From contig CAYWOD010000068.1 in assembly GCA_964459805.1 (NCBI GenBank), forward strand, positions 1 through 15,954: a stretch of DNA of 15,954 nucleotides. Direction: 5' to 3'. Below the pieces are notes generated by a model. It was given only the letters and a program-made list of their open reading frames with translations, did not search any database and was not told the DNA's origin. Positions within the stretch are counted from its first letter, which is position 1. Every line of letters starts with the position of its first letter. Of the stretch, positions 7,269 to 14,900 are shown one piece after another. The DNA comes from DAOVRL01 sp964459805. Its GTDB lineage: Bacteria > Planctomycetota > Phycisphaerae > Sedimentisphaerales > Anaerobacaceae. The translations under genes and the position numbers were made by a program.

Positions 7269-8345
7269 CTATTTTGTCAGCCGTTTGACTAAGAAGTCTT
7301 CGAACGCACCGAGGTCCTTCCACTCGATCGCGCAGTTAATCAACTTGCCGCCTTCACCGATTCTTGTGTATCCGTCGTCCGTAACCTTAATTTTGAGTTT
7401 TTCCATCTTAACCAGCTTGGTTGACATACCCAGATAAATGCCCACCGTATCGAAAAGGGTCGTGCTGCTCGAATTGACCTTTTGATTGACCCTCTTTTCA
7501 AGTTCCGCCTCGCTCAGGTCCTTGTTCTTATTCGCTATCGGCTGGGTGTACCACGCACGATAGTTCTCCATCAGTGCCCGCGTCAGGGGGCTGTTTCTCT
7601 TTAGCACCTTCTGATACTTCTTGCTCTTTAGGTGCACTATGCCGCACGTATCCAGCGGGGTGATTGTCATATCCCACGGCGCCGTAAAGACCTTCTGTGC
7701 CTCTTTTGCAAAGGCCCTGACGTTGTATTCGGCACTCGGTTTCGCGCCGCCCCCGTACCCGCGCCGAATACTGCCGTGCATTCCCACAAATTCCGCCTTT
7801 TCTGCTATCCGAGGCTCGCGCTCGAGCGCCGCCGCTATGTTGGGCAGAGGCCCGACTGCTATAACCTTAATTGGCCCGCGCGACTTCATAATGGCCTCGG
7901 TCATCGCCTTGATGCCGTCCTCGTAAATCCTTCCCGGATACGATGACAGTTTGTAATCTTTTGCCCACGCATCCTGCCTGTGACCGCGCTTGTGCTGCTG
8001 CACCCCTATCCCGATCGGTATGTCCGTCCGCCCGACCCTCTCCAGAAACTTCGCCACGGTCTTTGCCTTTGATGCAGTGTTGCCCACGGCAGTCGTAATC
8101 AGCTTGACGTCAAATTCGGGCGATTGAAGAAGCAGCGCCAGCGCCCACGTGTCGTCAATATCGTCGCAGATATCCGTATCGAAGATGACGGCTATCTTCT
8201 TGCGCCCTGGCGACGAATCGGAGGCACGGCAAACCAGTGCCCCAACCAGCAGCGCCAAAATACCCAAAACACAGATCAAAATGGGCTTCACCGGCAAAAC
8301 AGACCCTCCAAATTGCGCCTCGACTCGAACCTTTATCTCATTCAT
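7269..8345 (-). CDS. exported nucleoside-hydrolase-like protein
   Basis: A 358-residue protein of the inosine-uridine nucleoside hydrolase (IUNH) fold. Residues about 20-40 are a hydrophobic export signal or anchor, ending in ALVCRAS. The calcium site is seen as FDTDICDDIDDTWAL (55-69), with Cys where Gly is usual in DTDxG and a two-residue insertion relative to the classical motif. AVGPLPNIAAAL (163-174), AEYNV (205-209) and ITPLDTCG (228-235) match the family. At the C-terminal active-site motif, normally HD, the sequence reads FD (298-299), so the usual leaving-group His is absent. GGAGG lies eight bases before the ATG. As first gene of the ribose operon it probably frees the sugar outside the cytoplasm. 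A related N-glycosidase or non-purine substrate is possible. Confidence 0.88.
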   Translation of the reverse strand: MNEIKVRVEAQFGGSVLPVKPILICVLGILALLVGALVCRASDSSPGRKKIAVIFDTDICDDIDDTWALALLLQSPEFDVKLITTAVGNTASKAKTVAKFLERVGRTDIPIGIGVQQHKRGHRQDAWAKDYKLSSYPGRIYEDGIKAMTEAIMKSRGPIKVIAVGPLPNIAAALEREPRIAEKAEFVGMHGSIRRGYGGGAKPSAEYNVRAFAKEAQKVFTAPWDMTITPLDTCGIVHLKSKKYQKVLKRNSPLTRALMENYRAWYTQPIANKNKDLSEAELEKRVNQKVNSSSTTLFDTVGIYLGMSTKLVKMEKLKIKVTDDGYTRIGEGGKLINCAIEWKDLGAFEDFLVKRLTK

Positions 8346-8393
8346 GTTTGCAGCCTCCAGATTTCAAAACCTCGGATTATCGAATTCTTCACA

Positions 8394-8421
8394 AGTATAA
8401 TGTAATGCCGCGTTTCGTCAA
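8394..8421 (-). promoter_or_regulatory. promoter of the hydrolase-rbs operon
   Basis: On the minus strand: -35 TTGACG (8421-8416), a 16-bp spacer, -10 TATACT (8399-8394), about 50 bases ahead of the first gene. I see no convincing operator for a LacI-type RbsR, and no regulator gene lies nearby. Confidence 0.6.
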
Positions 8422-8455
8422 AGCAAGTCATTTTTCCCCCAATCGAACCGGCGAT

Positions 8456-8482
8456 TTGATTTCCACGAGCAATAGTTAATAT
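8456..8482 (+). promoter_or_regulatory. weak candidate promoter for hisA
   Basis: TTGATT (8456-8461) and TAATAT (8477-8482) with a short 15-bp spacer, about 30 bases before the hisA start. The spacing is sub-optimal. It shares the intergenic region with the divergent hydrolase-rbs promoter. Confidence 0.3.
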
Positions 8483-8510
8483 TTGCCGCAACTTCTGCCG
8501 ATAAAGCAGT

Positions 8511-9227
8511 ATGATGTACATAATACCGGCAATCGACCTGCGCGACGAAAAATGTGTTAGGCTCATCCAGGGTGACTATTACCGCCAGATAAACTACCAG
8601 GATGACCCGGTAAAGCAGGCCCGGAAATTCAGCGAAGCCGGCGCTCAATGGCTCCACATAATAGACCTGGATGGCGCCAAGCTCGGCAAGCCGGTCAACA
8701 CCGATGCCATCTCGGCGATAGCCGCTCTCGGATTGTTCAAAATCGAAGTCGGCGGCGGACTGCGCGACGAAGCCTCCATAAAACAGTTGCTCGATATAGG
8801 TGTCGAAAGGGTGATAATCGGCACCAAAGCCGTAAGCGACTTCGAATGGTTCGGACAAATGGCTGAAAAGTTCAGCGGTAAGGTTGTACTTGGCCTCGAT
8901 GCCCGCGGCTCGACGGTCGCGACTCACGGCTGGACACAGGACAGCCACCAGGGACTCCTCGAATTCGCCGCCGAAGCGGCAAAATTGCCCCTCGCAGCGA
9001 TAATATATACCGACATCACAAAGGACGGTATGATGGCAGGACCCAACTTCGAGAGAACAAAAGCGCTCATCGACGCGGTCGATACCCCCGTTGTCGCTTC
9101 CGGAGGCGTCAGGGAGGTGGCCGACGTCAAGAAGCTCGCCGAGTTAGGCGCTGAGGCCGCAATAATAGGCAGAAGCCTATACGAAGGCACGCTAAGTCTT
9201 TCCGACGCCATAAACGCCGCTAACTGA
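8511..9227 (+). CDS. hisA: phosphoribosylformimino-5-aminoimidazole carboxamide ribotide isomerase
   Basis: A 238-residue (beta/alpha)8 barrel enzyme of histidine biosynthesis that converts ProFAR to PRFAR. It has the two catalytic Asp residues at IIPAIDL (D9) and GLDARG (D130). The two phosphate-binding repeats are seen as EVGGGLRDEAS and VASGGVREVAD, and YTDITKDGM is the HisA form of the motif that separates it from HisF. Length matches E. coli HisA (245). The start is either ATG 8511 or the adjacent ATG 8514; no clear Shine-Dalgarno lies upstream. It stands alone here, without other his genes, and diverges from the ribose operon. It is cytoplasmic and complete. Confidence 0.96.
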   Translation: MMYIIPAIDLRDEKCVRLIQGDYYRQINYQDDPVKQARKFSEAGAQWLHIIDLDGAKLGKPVNTDAISAIAALGLFKIEVGGGLRDEASIKQLLDIGVERVIIGTKAVSDFEWFGQMAEKFSGKVVLGLDARGSTVATHGWTQDSHQGLLEFAAEAAKLPLAAIIYTDITKDGMMAGPNFERTKALIDAVDTPVVASGGVREVADVKKLAELGAEAAIIGRSLYEGTLSLSDAINAAN

Positions 9228-9234
9228 AAAATCA

Positions 9235-9336
9235 TTATCTGCTCAAGTGGCATCCGGCGCAATTGCCCATCACAAGGTCGCCCTGTAAGGCGCCACGCTG
9301 TTTCCGCTGATTCTTTTCGCGTACTGGTGTTTTCAT
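9235..9336 (-). CDS. possible 33-residue protein with CxxCH, doubtful
   Basis: An ATG frame starting MKTPVREKNQRKQRG and ending GNCAGCHLSR, then TAA. It is very basic at the N-terminus and carries one CxxCH at the end. It starts 47 bases after the PLD gene on the same strand, but has no visible ribosome binding site and no signal sequence. Chance is a good explanation. Confidence 0.15.
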   Translation of the reverse strand: MKTPVREKNQRKQRGALQGDLVMGNCAGCHLSR

Positions 9337-9383
9337 AACAGGATTTTTGCAAAACTCGACTTCATAGCATCCACAAAAACGTC

Positions 9384-9911
9384 TCATTTCAACAACAGGT
9401 CCTTGTAGTCGGCGCAGAATTCTTTCCTCTTGCAGTTCGTGCAGTATTCTCCTCTCCAGATTTTGTCGAACTGATCCGCTATTCGGCCGACAATTCGCTT
9501 CCGGTCGGTAATAATGCCTGCTTCAAAATTCCTTTTCTCGGTGCTCTTGGCCCCCATTCCGGCGCCGGTAAGATTCGCACTGCCGCTGTAGGCAAATTCG
9601 CCGTCGATAATGACGGACTTGAAATGCGTACGTGGACAAAGGATCCTTTCCACGCCCTTTATCAAGTTCGGATACCGGTCAAAGTCTCTCCTAAAAGCAG
9701 GGCCGGGCTCTCTTGCGTGCAGCAGCCTTATCTCGACCTGCCTGGCGGCCAAATCAGACAGTATTTCGAGAAACGGAACCATTCTCCCGGCCTTGTCCAC
9801 GTGCAGATCCTTGAGATCGGCAGTCCCCAGCCAGAGGAACTTCCTGGCTCTGGGAATTCTATCGCACAGGACCTTTTCGTAAATCTGCATGTCTGTGATA
9901 AATTCGAGCAT
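9384..9911 (-). CDS. single-HKD phospholipase D-family nuclease-like protein
   Basis: A 175-residue PLD-superfamily protein with one HKD motif: HFKSVIID (96-103), followed by GSANLTGAGMG (110-120). A single motif means the active site would be made by a homodimer, as in the Nuc/BfiI type. It differs from the usual HxKxxxxD in that the first residues read THFKS, which still satisfies the spacing. The C-terminus has three close Cys (157, 160, 166: CTNC...FC) that could bind metal. There is no signal peptide, so a cytoplasmic role in nucleic acid cleavage or repair is likelier than lipid hydrolysis. The ATG at 9911 has GAGG eleven bases upstream, a little far. No neighbour clarifies its role. 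Confidence 0.8.
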   Translation of the reverse strand: MLEFITDMQIYEKVLCDRIPRARKFLWLGTADLKDLHVDKAGRMVPFLEILSDLAARQVEIRLLHAREPGPAFRRDFDRYPNLIKGVERILCPRTHFKSVIIDGEFAYSGSANLTGAGMGAKSTEKRNFEAGIITDRKRIVGRIADQFDKIWRGEYCTNCKRKEFCADYKDLLLK

Positions 9912-10300
9912 AAGCGCGCGACCTCAGTCTTCCTGGGAAACTGCTCACAGTCAAGATATGATAATGTACAACATAGTTTTTCAGACCTTGCCACTTCAAA
10001 CCAATTATACAGAATTTTCACAATGATCACAGTTCTGTTTACAATCCCCGGCTATCCGCAAATCGCCAAAACAGTTGAGACCAGCCGGCCGATAAGGTAT
10101 TATCCAGGCTCAGTTGCACCGATCAAACGGGCCCCCGCCAATGTAAAGGAAGCCTGTATGGAACATCGTGACCCCCACAACGGAGAGACAACGCTCAAGT
10201 CCACGCGTCCCTGGGGAGATGTTTATGTGGTGGTCCGCAAACCTCTTAACAACGACTGGCCAAGTGGTTCAAGAAGGGGTTCTGCGCCGGAAAAGACCCT
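9912..10300. other. non-coding stretch, nothing convincing
   Basis: About 390 bases between the PLD gene and the TPR remnant. The only frame with a hint of a start is an ATG at 10159, eight bases after AAGGAAG, which shows no family resemblance. I see no repeat, RNA gene or insertion-sequence ends here. It may hold the PLD promoter, but no pair of boxes stands out. Confidence 0.4.
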
Positions 10301-10528
10301 ATGCGTAAATCGGTTGGATATCTCATGATGGGTGCGCTTGTCAGCCTGGCAACGGGCTATGCCAAAACCGACCGACTCCGCGAAGCTCTCTCATCTCTGG
10401 AGAAGGCACTCGATATCGGTCGCTCTGCCGGGAACCAACACCTTGTCAGGCAAATCACCGAGCAGATCGAGCTCTGCAAACGAAACAAGCCTCCGAACAG
10501 TCCCCCGCATAAAAGCGACGGCAAATAA
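10301..10528 (+). pseudogene. C-terminal TPR remnant
   Basis: A 75-codon frame. From residue about 10 it reads as one and a half TPR units: SLATGYAKTDRLREAL, then EKALDIGRSAGNQHLVRQI. It ends in a basic, proline-rich tail. This is the usual look of the last repeats of a large tetratricopeptide protein. Nothing upstream continues the repeat pattern in any frame, so it is most likely the surviving 3' end of a decayed or recombined gene. A very small TPR protein is possible but there is no good ribosome binding site. Confidence 0.5.
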
Positions 10529-10603
10529 TATCGACTTGTGCGCTGAGCATTTCTTGAAGAACCTCCCGTCGGGAAATCCATCCACACCCCACCAAAATTA
10601 AGC

Positions 10604-10632
10604 TTGATTTTTCTCTCGGTGTTCGGTAGGAT
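10604..10632 (+). promoter_or_regulatory. candidate promoter for the Rid/chorismatase-like gene
   Basis: TTGATT (10604-10609), a 17-bp spacer, TAGGAT (10627-10632). It would give a leader of about 140 bases that contains the folded element at 10676-10737. Confidence 0.35.
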
Positions 10633-10675
10633 ACTATCTGTGTATGTGGCCTTTCGTGAGTGATTATGCGTATTT

Positions 10676-10737
10676 GGCCGGGGAGTGGATGGACCACAAA
10701 CCCCATTATAAGCCCCAACGGGGGCAGAATACCGGCC
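10676..10737 (+). promoter_or_regulatory. structured leader, possible three-way junction
   Basis: An outer stem GGCCGG (10676-10681) with CCGGCC (10732-10737) encloses two hairpins: GTGG-atgga-CCAC (10685-10697) and GCCCC-AACG-GGGGC (10712-10725). The element ends 41 bases before the start codon. The layout is like a riboswitch aptamer or an attenuator, but I do not recognise a known class and no terminator or anti-terminator pair is obvious. Confidence 0.35.
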
Positions 10738-10778
10738 AAGAAACGAAGTATTAAGGGACTTTGAACCAGAGAGGGCAA

Positions 10779-11894
10779 ATGACGGTTAACATAGACACGC
10801 GGACTGTCGAATCACCGGCGGTCAGTGAAATCTATATATCTGCCACGCCTGAGAAAAATGCACCGCCGGCCGAGATGGCAGAGCAAATCTTCTCCGCCAT
10901 CAGCGACACACTGCGTTCAAAAAAGGCACGCATTCTGCAGGAGCGGGTTTTTGCCACTGAAGCGGTGATGGAAATCCTCTCGCACGCCCGCTCGCAGGCC
11001 TACCACGGCCACGACCTCGACGACGGAGTTGCCCCGAGTTTACTCGTCGGCGATGAAGGTGCCATCGGGCCGATTGCAGGGGTGCAGGTCTATGCCCTTA
11101 GTGGCCGTGCGGAGACGCAAGTCATTAATCTCGACGGCACCCCTTGTGGACGAATTCTTCGCAGCCCCGGCCATACGTTCGTTACCCTTTCCAGCGTATC
11201 TGCTCCCGGCCCTGCCCAGGCCACCGAACAGGCCAGGGCCTGTTTGGAAAAGGCCGAATCCGCCCTGCGAAAGTTCGGAACCGGTTTCCTTTCCGTCGCG
11301 CGGACCTGGGTCTGGCTCAAGGACATACTTTCCTGGTACGATGATTTCAACGGCGTCAGAACCAAGTTCTTCACCGAGCACGGCCTGATCGGGGAGGGTA
11401 CCCGCCAGTCAATGCCCGCCAGCACCGGTATCGGAGTAAGCACCGCTGACGGTAGTCACTGCGCGATCGATTTGATTGCGGTTCTGGAACCGGCCAACGC
11501 AACTGAGTATTTTCAGGCCGGCGGCAAACAGCAGTGTGCATTAGAGTACGGCTCGGCCTTCTCGCGCGCCTCTCGAACTATTACTCCCGCCGGACAAACC
11601 GTATTTGTCTCCGGAACCGCCGCCATCGACGCCGCCGGAGTCACGACCAATATCAACGATGCACTCGGCCAGATAAATACAACCATCGAAAATGTCCGAG
11701 CAGTCCTCCGTGATATGAACGTCTCCGACGATGACGTTGTGCACGTCGTCGCTTACTGCAAAACCCCCCAGATCGAGCAAGTATTTAACACCGTAAAGGG
11801 CAACTACCCTTGGCCGTGGATCACCACAATCTGCGATATATGCCGCCCCGAACTATTGTTCGAAATCGAAGCCACCGCCGTAACCAAACATTAG
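10779..11894 (+). CDS. two-domain Rid (YjgF) / chorismatase-like protein
   Basis: A 371-residue soluble protein made of two related halves. The C-terminal half is a Rid-family domain: VFVSGTAAID (about 275-284), ENVRAVLRDMNVSDDDVVHV, and ICRPELLFEIEATAV (354-368), with the Arg and Glu that the RidA family uses for substrate binding. The first half (about 95-240) contains VARTWVWLKDILSWYDDFNGVRTKFF and MPASTGIG, a pattern close to chorismatase enzymes of the FkbO/Hyg5 type. Those hydrolyse chorismate with the same trimeric fold. I cannot tell enamine deaminase from chorismatase-like activity. The ATG at 10779 follows GAGAGGG; a TTG at 10761 is an alternative. It is convergent with the M56-ankyrin gene. 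Confidence 0.8.
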   Translation: MTVNIDTRTVESPAVSEIYISATPEKNAPPAEMAEQIFSAISDTLRSKKARILQERVFATEAVMEILSHARSQAYHGHDLDDGVAPSLLVGDEGAIGPIAGVQVYALSGRAETQVINLDGTPCGRILRSPGHTFVTLSSVSAPGPAQATEQARACLEKAESALRKFGTGFLSVARTWVWLKDILSWYDDFNGVRTKFFTEHGLIGEGTRQSMPASTGIGVSTADGSHCAIDLIAVLEPANATEYFQAGGKQQCALEYGSAFSRASRTITPAGQTVFVSGTAAIDAAGVTTNINDALGQINTTIENVRAVLRDMNVSDDDVVHVVAYCKTPQIEQVFNTVKGNYPWPWITTICDICRPELLFEIEATAVTKH

Positions 11895-11946
11895 AATTGA
11901 GAATTCATAATCCCAATTCTGTATTCTCAATTCGACATTCTTAATT
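11894..11946. repeat. A+T-rich inverted repeat, probable bidirectional terminator
   Basis: Perfect 11-bp arms GAATTGAGAAT (11894-11904) and ATTCTCAATTC (11923-11933) around an 18-base loop that itself contains AATTCT, with further AATTCT copies to 11946. It fills the whole gap between the convergent Rid-like and M56-ankyrin genes and so probably ends both transcripts. The degenerate AATTC-type units look like a dispersed short intergenic repeat. Confidence 0.5.
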
Positions 11947-14900
11947 CTACTCTTTCGCCCCGTGCTTGCGCAGCAGTTCGACGACGTCTTTGTGGTTTTC
12001 CTGTCTCGCAAGATCAAGGGGACTATGGCCTTCCTTGCTCCTGAGATTTGCATCAGCCCCCTTGGCAAGCAGCACCTTGACGACATTCACATGACCCTTC
12101 CGAGCGGCAAAGTGAAGGGGCGTCAAATCTCCATCCCCCCGTGTGCATTTTGCATCGATGTCCGCCCCTTTAGCCAGGAGATACTCAACAACATCGACGT
12201 GCCCCATATGGGCAACCTCGTGTAGATTGCTCCAGTTATCCATGAGCATTGGGCCCCACATCAGTCCACCAAATGCTCGACCTTTTACTTTGGCTCCGTT
12301 GTCAACCAGCAGCTTGATAATATCCAGATCACCTGTCTCGCAAGCCCAGCATAGGAGTGTCGAATGACACGCACTGTCGGCTGTGACATCGGCCCCGCTA
12401 TCTATCAACAATTTTGCTGTCTCCTTGTTCTTTGCGAACACCGCGCAGTGCAAAGCTGTGAATTTCGCGATATCCTCTTGATTGATATCAGCTCCTCCGT
12501 TTAGAAGAGAGCGGATCTTTTCAGTCTCACCGAAATAGGCCGCCTGATGGAGAGACGGAAGACTTGCGCCTTTTGACAGACACCAGCGGACCATGTCTCT
12601 ATGCCCCCCTCTCATGGCTTGGTCAACCGTCGTGCCGAAGAATTTGCTGGCAGCGGCGTTTATGTTGGCGCCGTGGGCCAGAAGCAATTCAGCCGCCTCT
12701 TTGCGCCCAGCTTCCGCAACCGTCTGAATGGGCGTGCAGTCACCATACCCGCGCGTCTCTATGTCAGCTCCCTTCTCCAGAAGTAGTTTGACAACATCCA
12801 GATAGTCCTTCTGATTAGAGTAAGCTGCCATTAGTTGCAGCAGGGTCAAGCCATTGCCACCCTTCGCTTCGATGTTGGCGCCTTTTGAGAGAAGGAACTC
12901 CACCCTTTCCTTTCGTCCTCCCACCGAGAGCAACAACGCCTTGCCCGTTTGATCATCTGTAGCCTCAACATCTGCTCCATTGACAACAAGCAGTTCGGCC
13001 ACCTCCATCCGATTGCTGTTCAACGCCAGAAGGAGTGGGGTTTGCCCCCTCTCGTTGTTGGCATTTATATCAGCCCCTTTGGAAATCAGCGATTTGACCT
13101 GCTCTATATTGCCGGAAGTAACAGCCTGGACTAAAGTGGGAGAACCCTTTTTCGCCCCATGCTTTTGCAGTATTTCGACGATTCGAGTATCGCCTTTTTC
13201 CTCAGCCATGTCCAAAACAGTGCGACCTGCCTTGTTCTCTGCATTTACATCCGCTCCTTTGGCAATAAGCAGCTCTACTATATCCTTGTGGCCGAACTGT
13301 ACAGCATAATTAAGCGGCGTCCTACCGGAATTGGTCTTTGCATTGATATCAGCGCCTTTGTCAATAAGCAACTCTGCAACCTCCTTGTTGCCTGTTCGAC
13401 ATGCCAAATGCAAAAGCGTCTGACCTGAATTGTTTTTCGCATTTATGTCAGCTCCTTGTGAAAGTAGTGCTTGTATTTGCTCAATGTCGCCGTAAGCAAA
13501 AGCTCCGAATAAAGAAGGGGAAATCTCTTTCGCCCCATGCTTGAGCAAAAGTCCTACAATTTCTGTGTAACCATTTTGTTCAGCAATATATAGAGGTGTA
13601 ATACCTAAGTCAGTCCTGGCGTTAACATCGGATCCTCCTGCAACGAGTAGCTCAACTATATCCTTGCGTGCAACATCTACAGCATCATGGAGAGCCGTCG
13701 ATCCACGACGACCTCTTGTGGTTCTTGTTGTTGTTAAATCTGCGCCTTTAGATATAAGCAACTCTACTATATCTTTGTTACCATTCTCTATGCTCACATG
13801 CATCGGTGTCACATTGATACGATTCTTCGCATTTACATCAGCACCATTATTTATAAGCAACTCAGCAATATCTTTGTTACCTGTTTGGGCAACAATATGC
13901 AGAAGAGTACCACCGTTAGCACTTGTTTCATTCATATCAGCCCCCTGAGAGATAAGGCGATTTAATTCCTCGATGTTGTTGGACCTAACAATCTCAGTCA
14001 GTGAAAGGGGACTTTCTTTCGCTCCATTTTGCTTAAGTAATTCAACAATTTCTGGCTGTCTATTTTGCTTGGCAATATCTAAAGGAGTAAGACCTGAACT
14101 GTTTTTCACATTTACATCAGCTCCTTTTTCAATGAGCAATTTGACCACATCTATGTGACCACCATGTACTGCTTGGTGCAAAGCGTTTGGACCCATGCCA
14201 GAAACAGGTAGACCTCCTTCAATAAGAATTCGAACTATATCTATTAAACCGGCTCTTGCCGTTTCCGGTAAGAGAGTACGATTCCACCGTTTCCACCGTC
14301 TTGAAGTTATATTAATATCTGCTCCCTGATTAAGTAAGAACCTTGCAGTATCACTTTGTCCTCCAGCCAGTGCATACTCTATAGGTGTTCGACTGAATTT
14401 ATCCTTATCGTTAATATTAGCTCCTTCTTTGAGCAGTTCCTGCAATTTTGAAATATCCCCTTTCAACGCAGCTTTATGAAGATCCGGCACGTTATCATCT
14501 GTATTAATTAACAACTTCACCATATCTGGAATTCCCATATCAATTGCATTCTGCAATGGGGACATGCCTGATGTCTCTTCCTGTTCTGTATTTGCTCCGG
14601 CATCAAGAAGTGATCTCACTATATCTGTCTGCCATTGCCAGATTGCATAGGTCAAAGGTGTATCATCATGTTCTGGTGTCAGATTTACATCTGCTCCCCC
14701 AGCAATCAGGGCTTTTATGGTATCGTTATCATTGTTCCAGATGGCATAGTAGAGTGGTGAATAATATGAATCCGCAATATTTACATTTGCTCCGCTATCT
14801 AACAATAATTTCACTATCTCTGTATGTCTTTGATTAGTCGCAGTGCCTAAAGGAGTCATCTTATCTTCTTTATCAAATGCGTTTAGATCAGCTCCTTCGG

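Noticed and set aside
9228..9383. Terminator after hisA
   Set aside because: Several short GGCG/CGCC matches are present, but no stem followed by a T-run stands out.
9624..10328. 234-codon plus-strand frame opposite the PLD gene
   Set aside because: It overlaps the HKD-containing gene on the other strand, and the part beyond it shows no recognisable domain.
11853..12086. 77-codon minus-strand frame across the A+T-rich inverted repeat
   Set aside because: It reads the intergenic repeat in a frame different from the ankyrin gene; such IQNxEF-like peptides are typical products of translating this kind of repeat.
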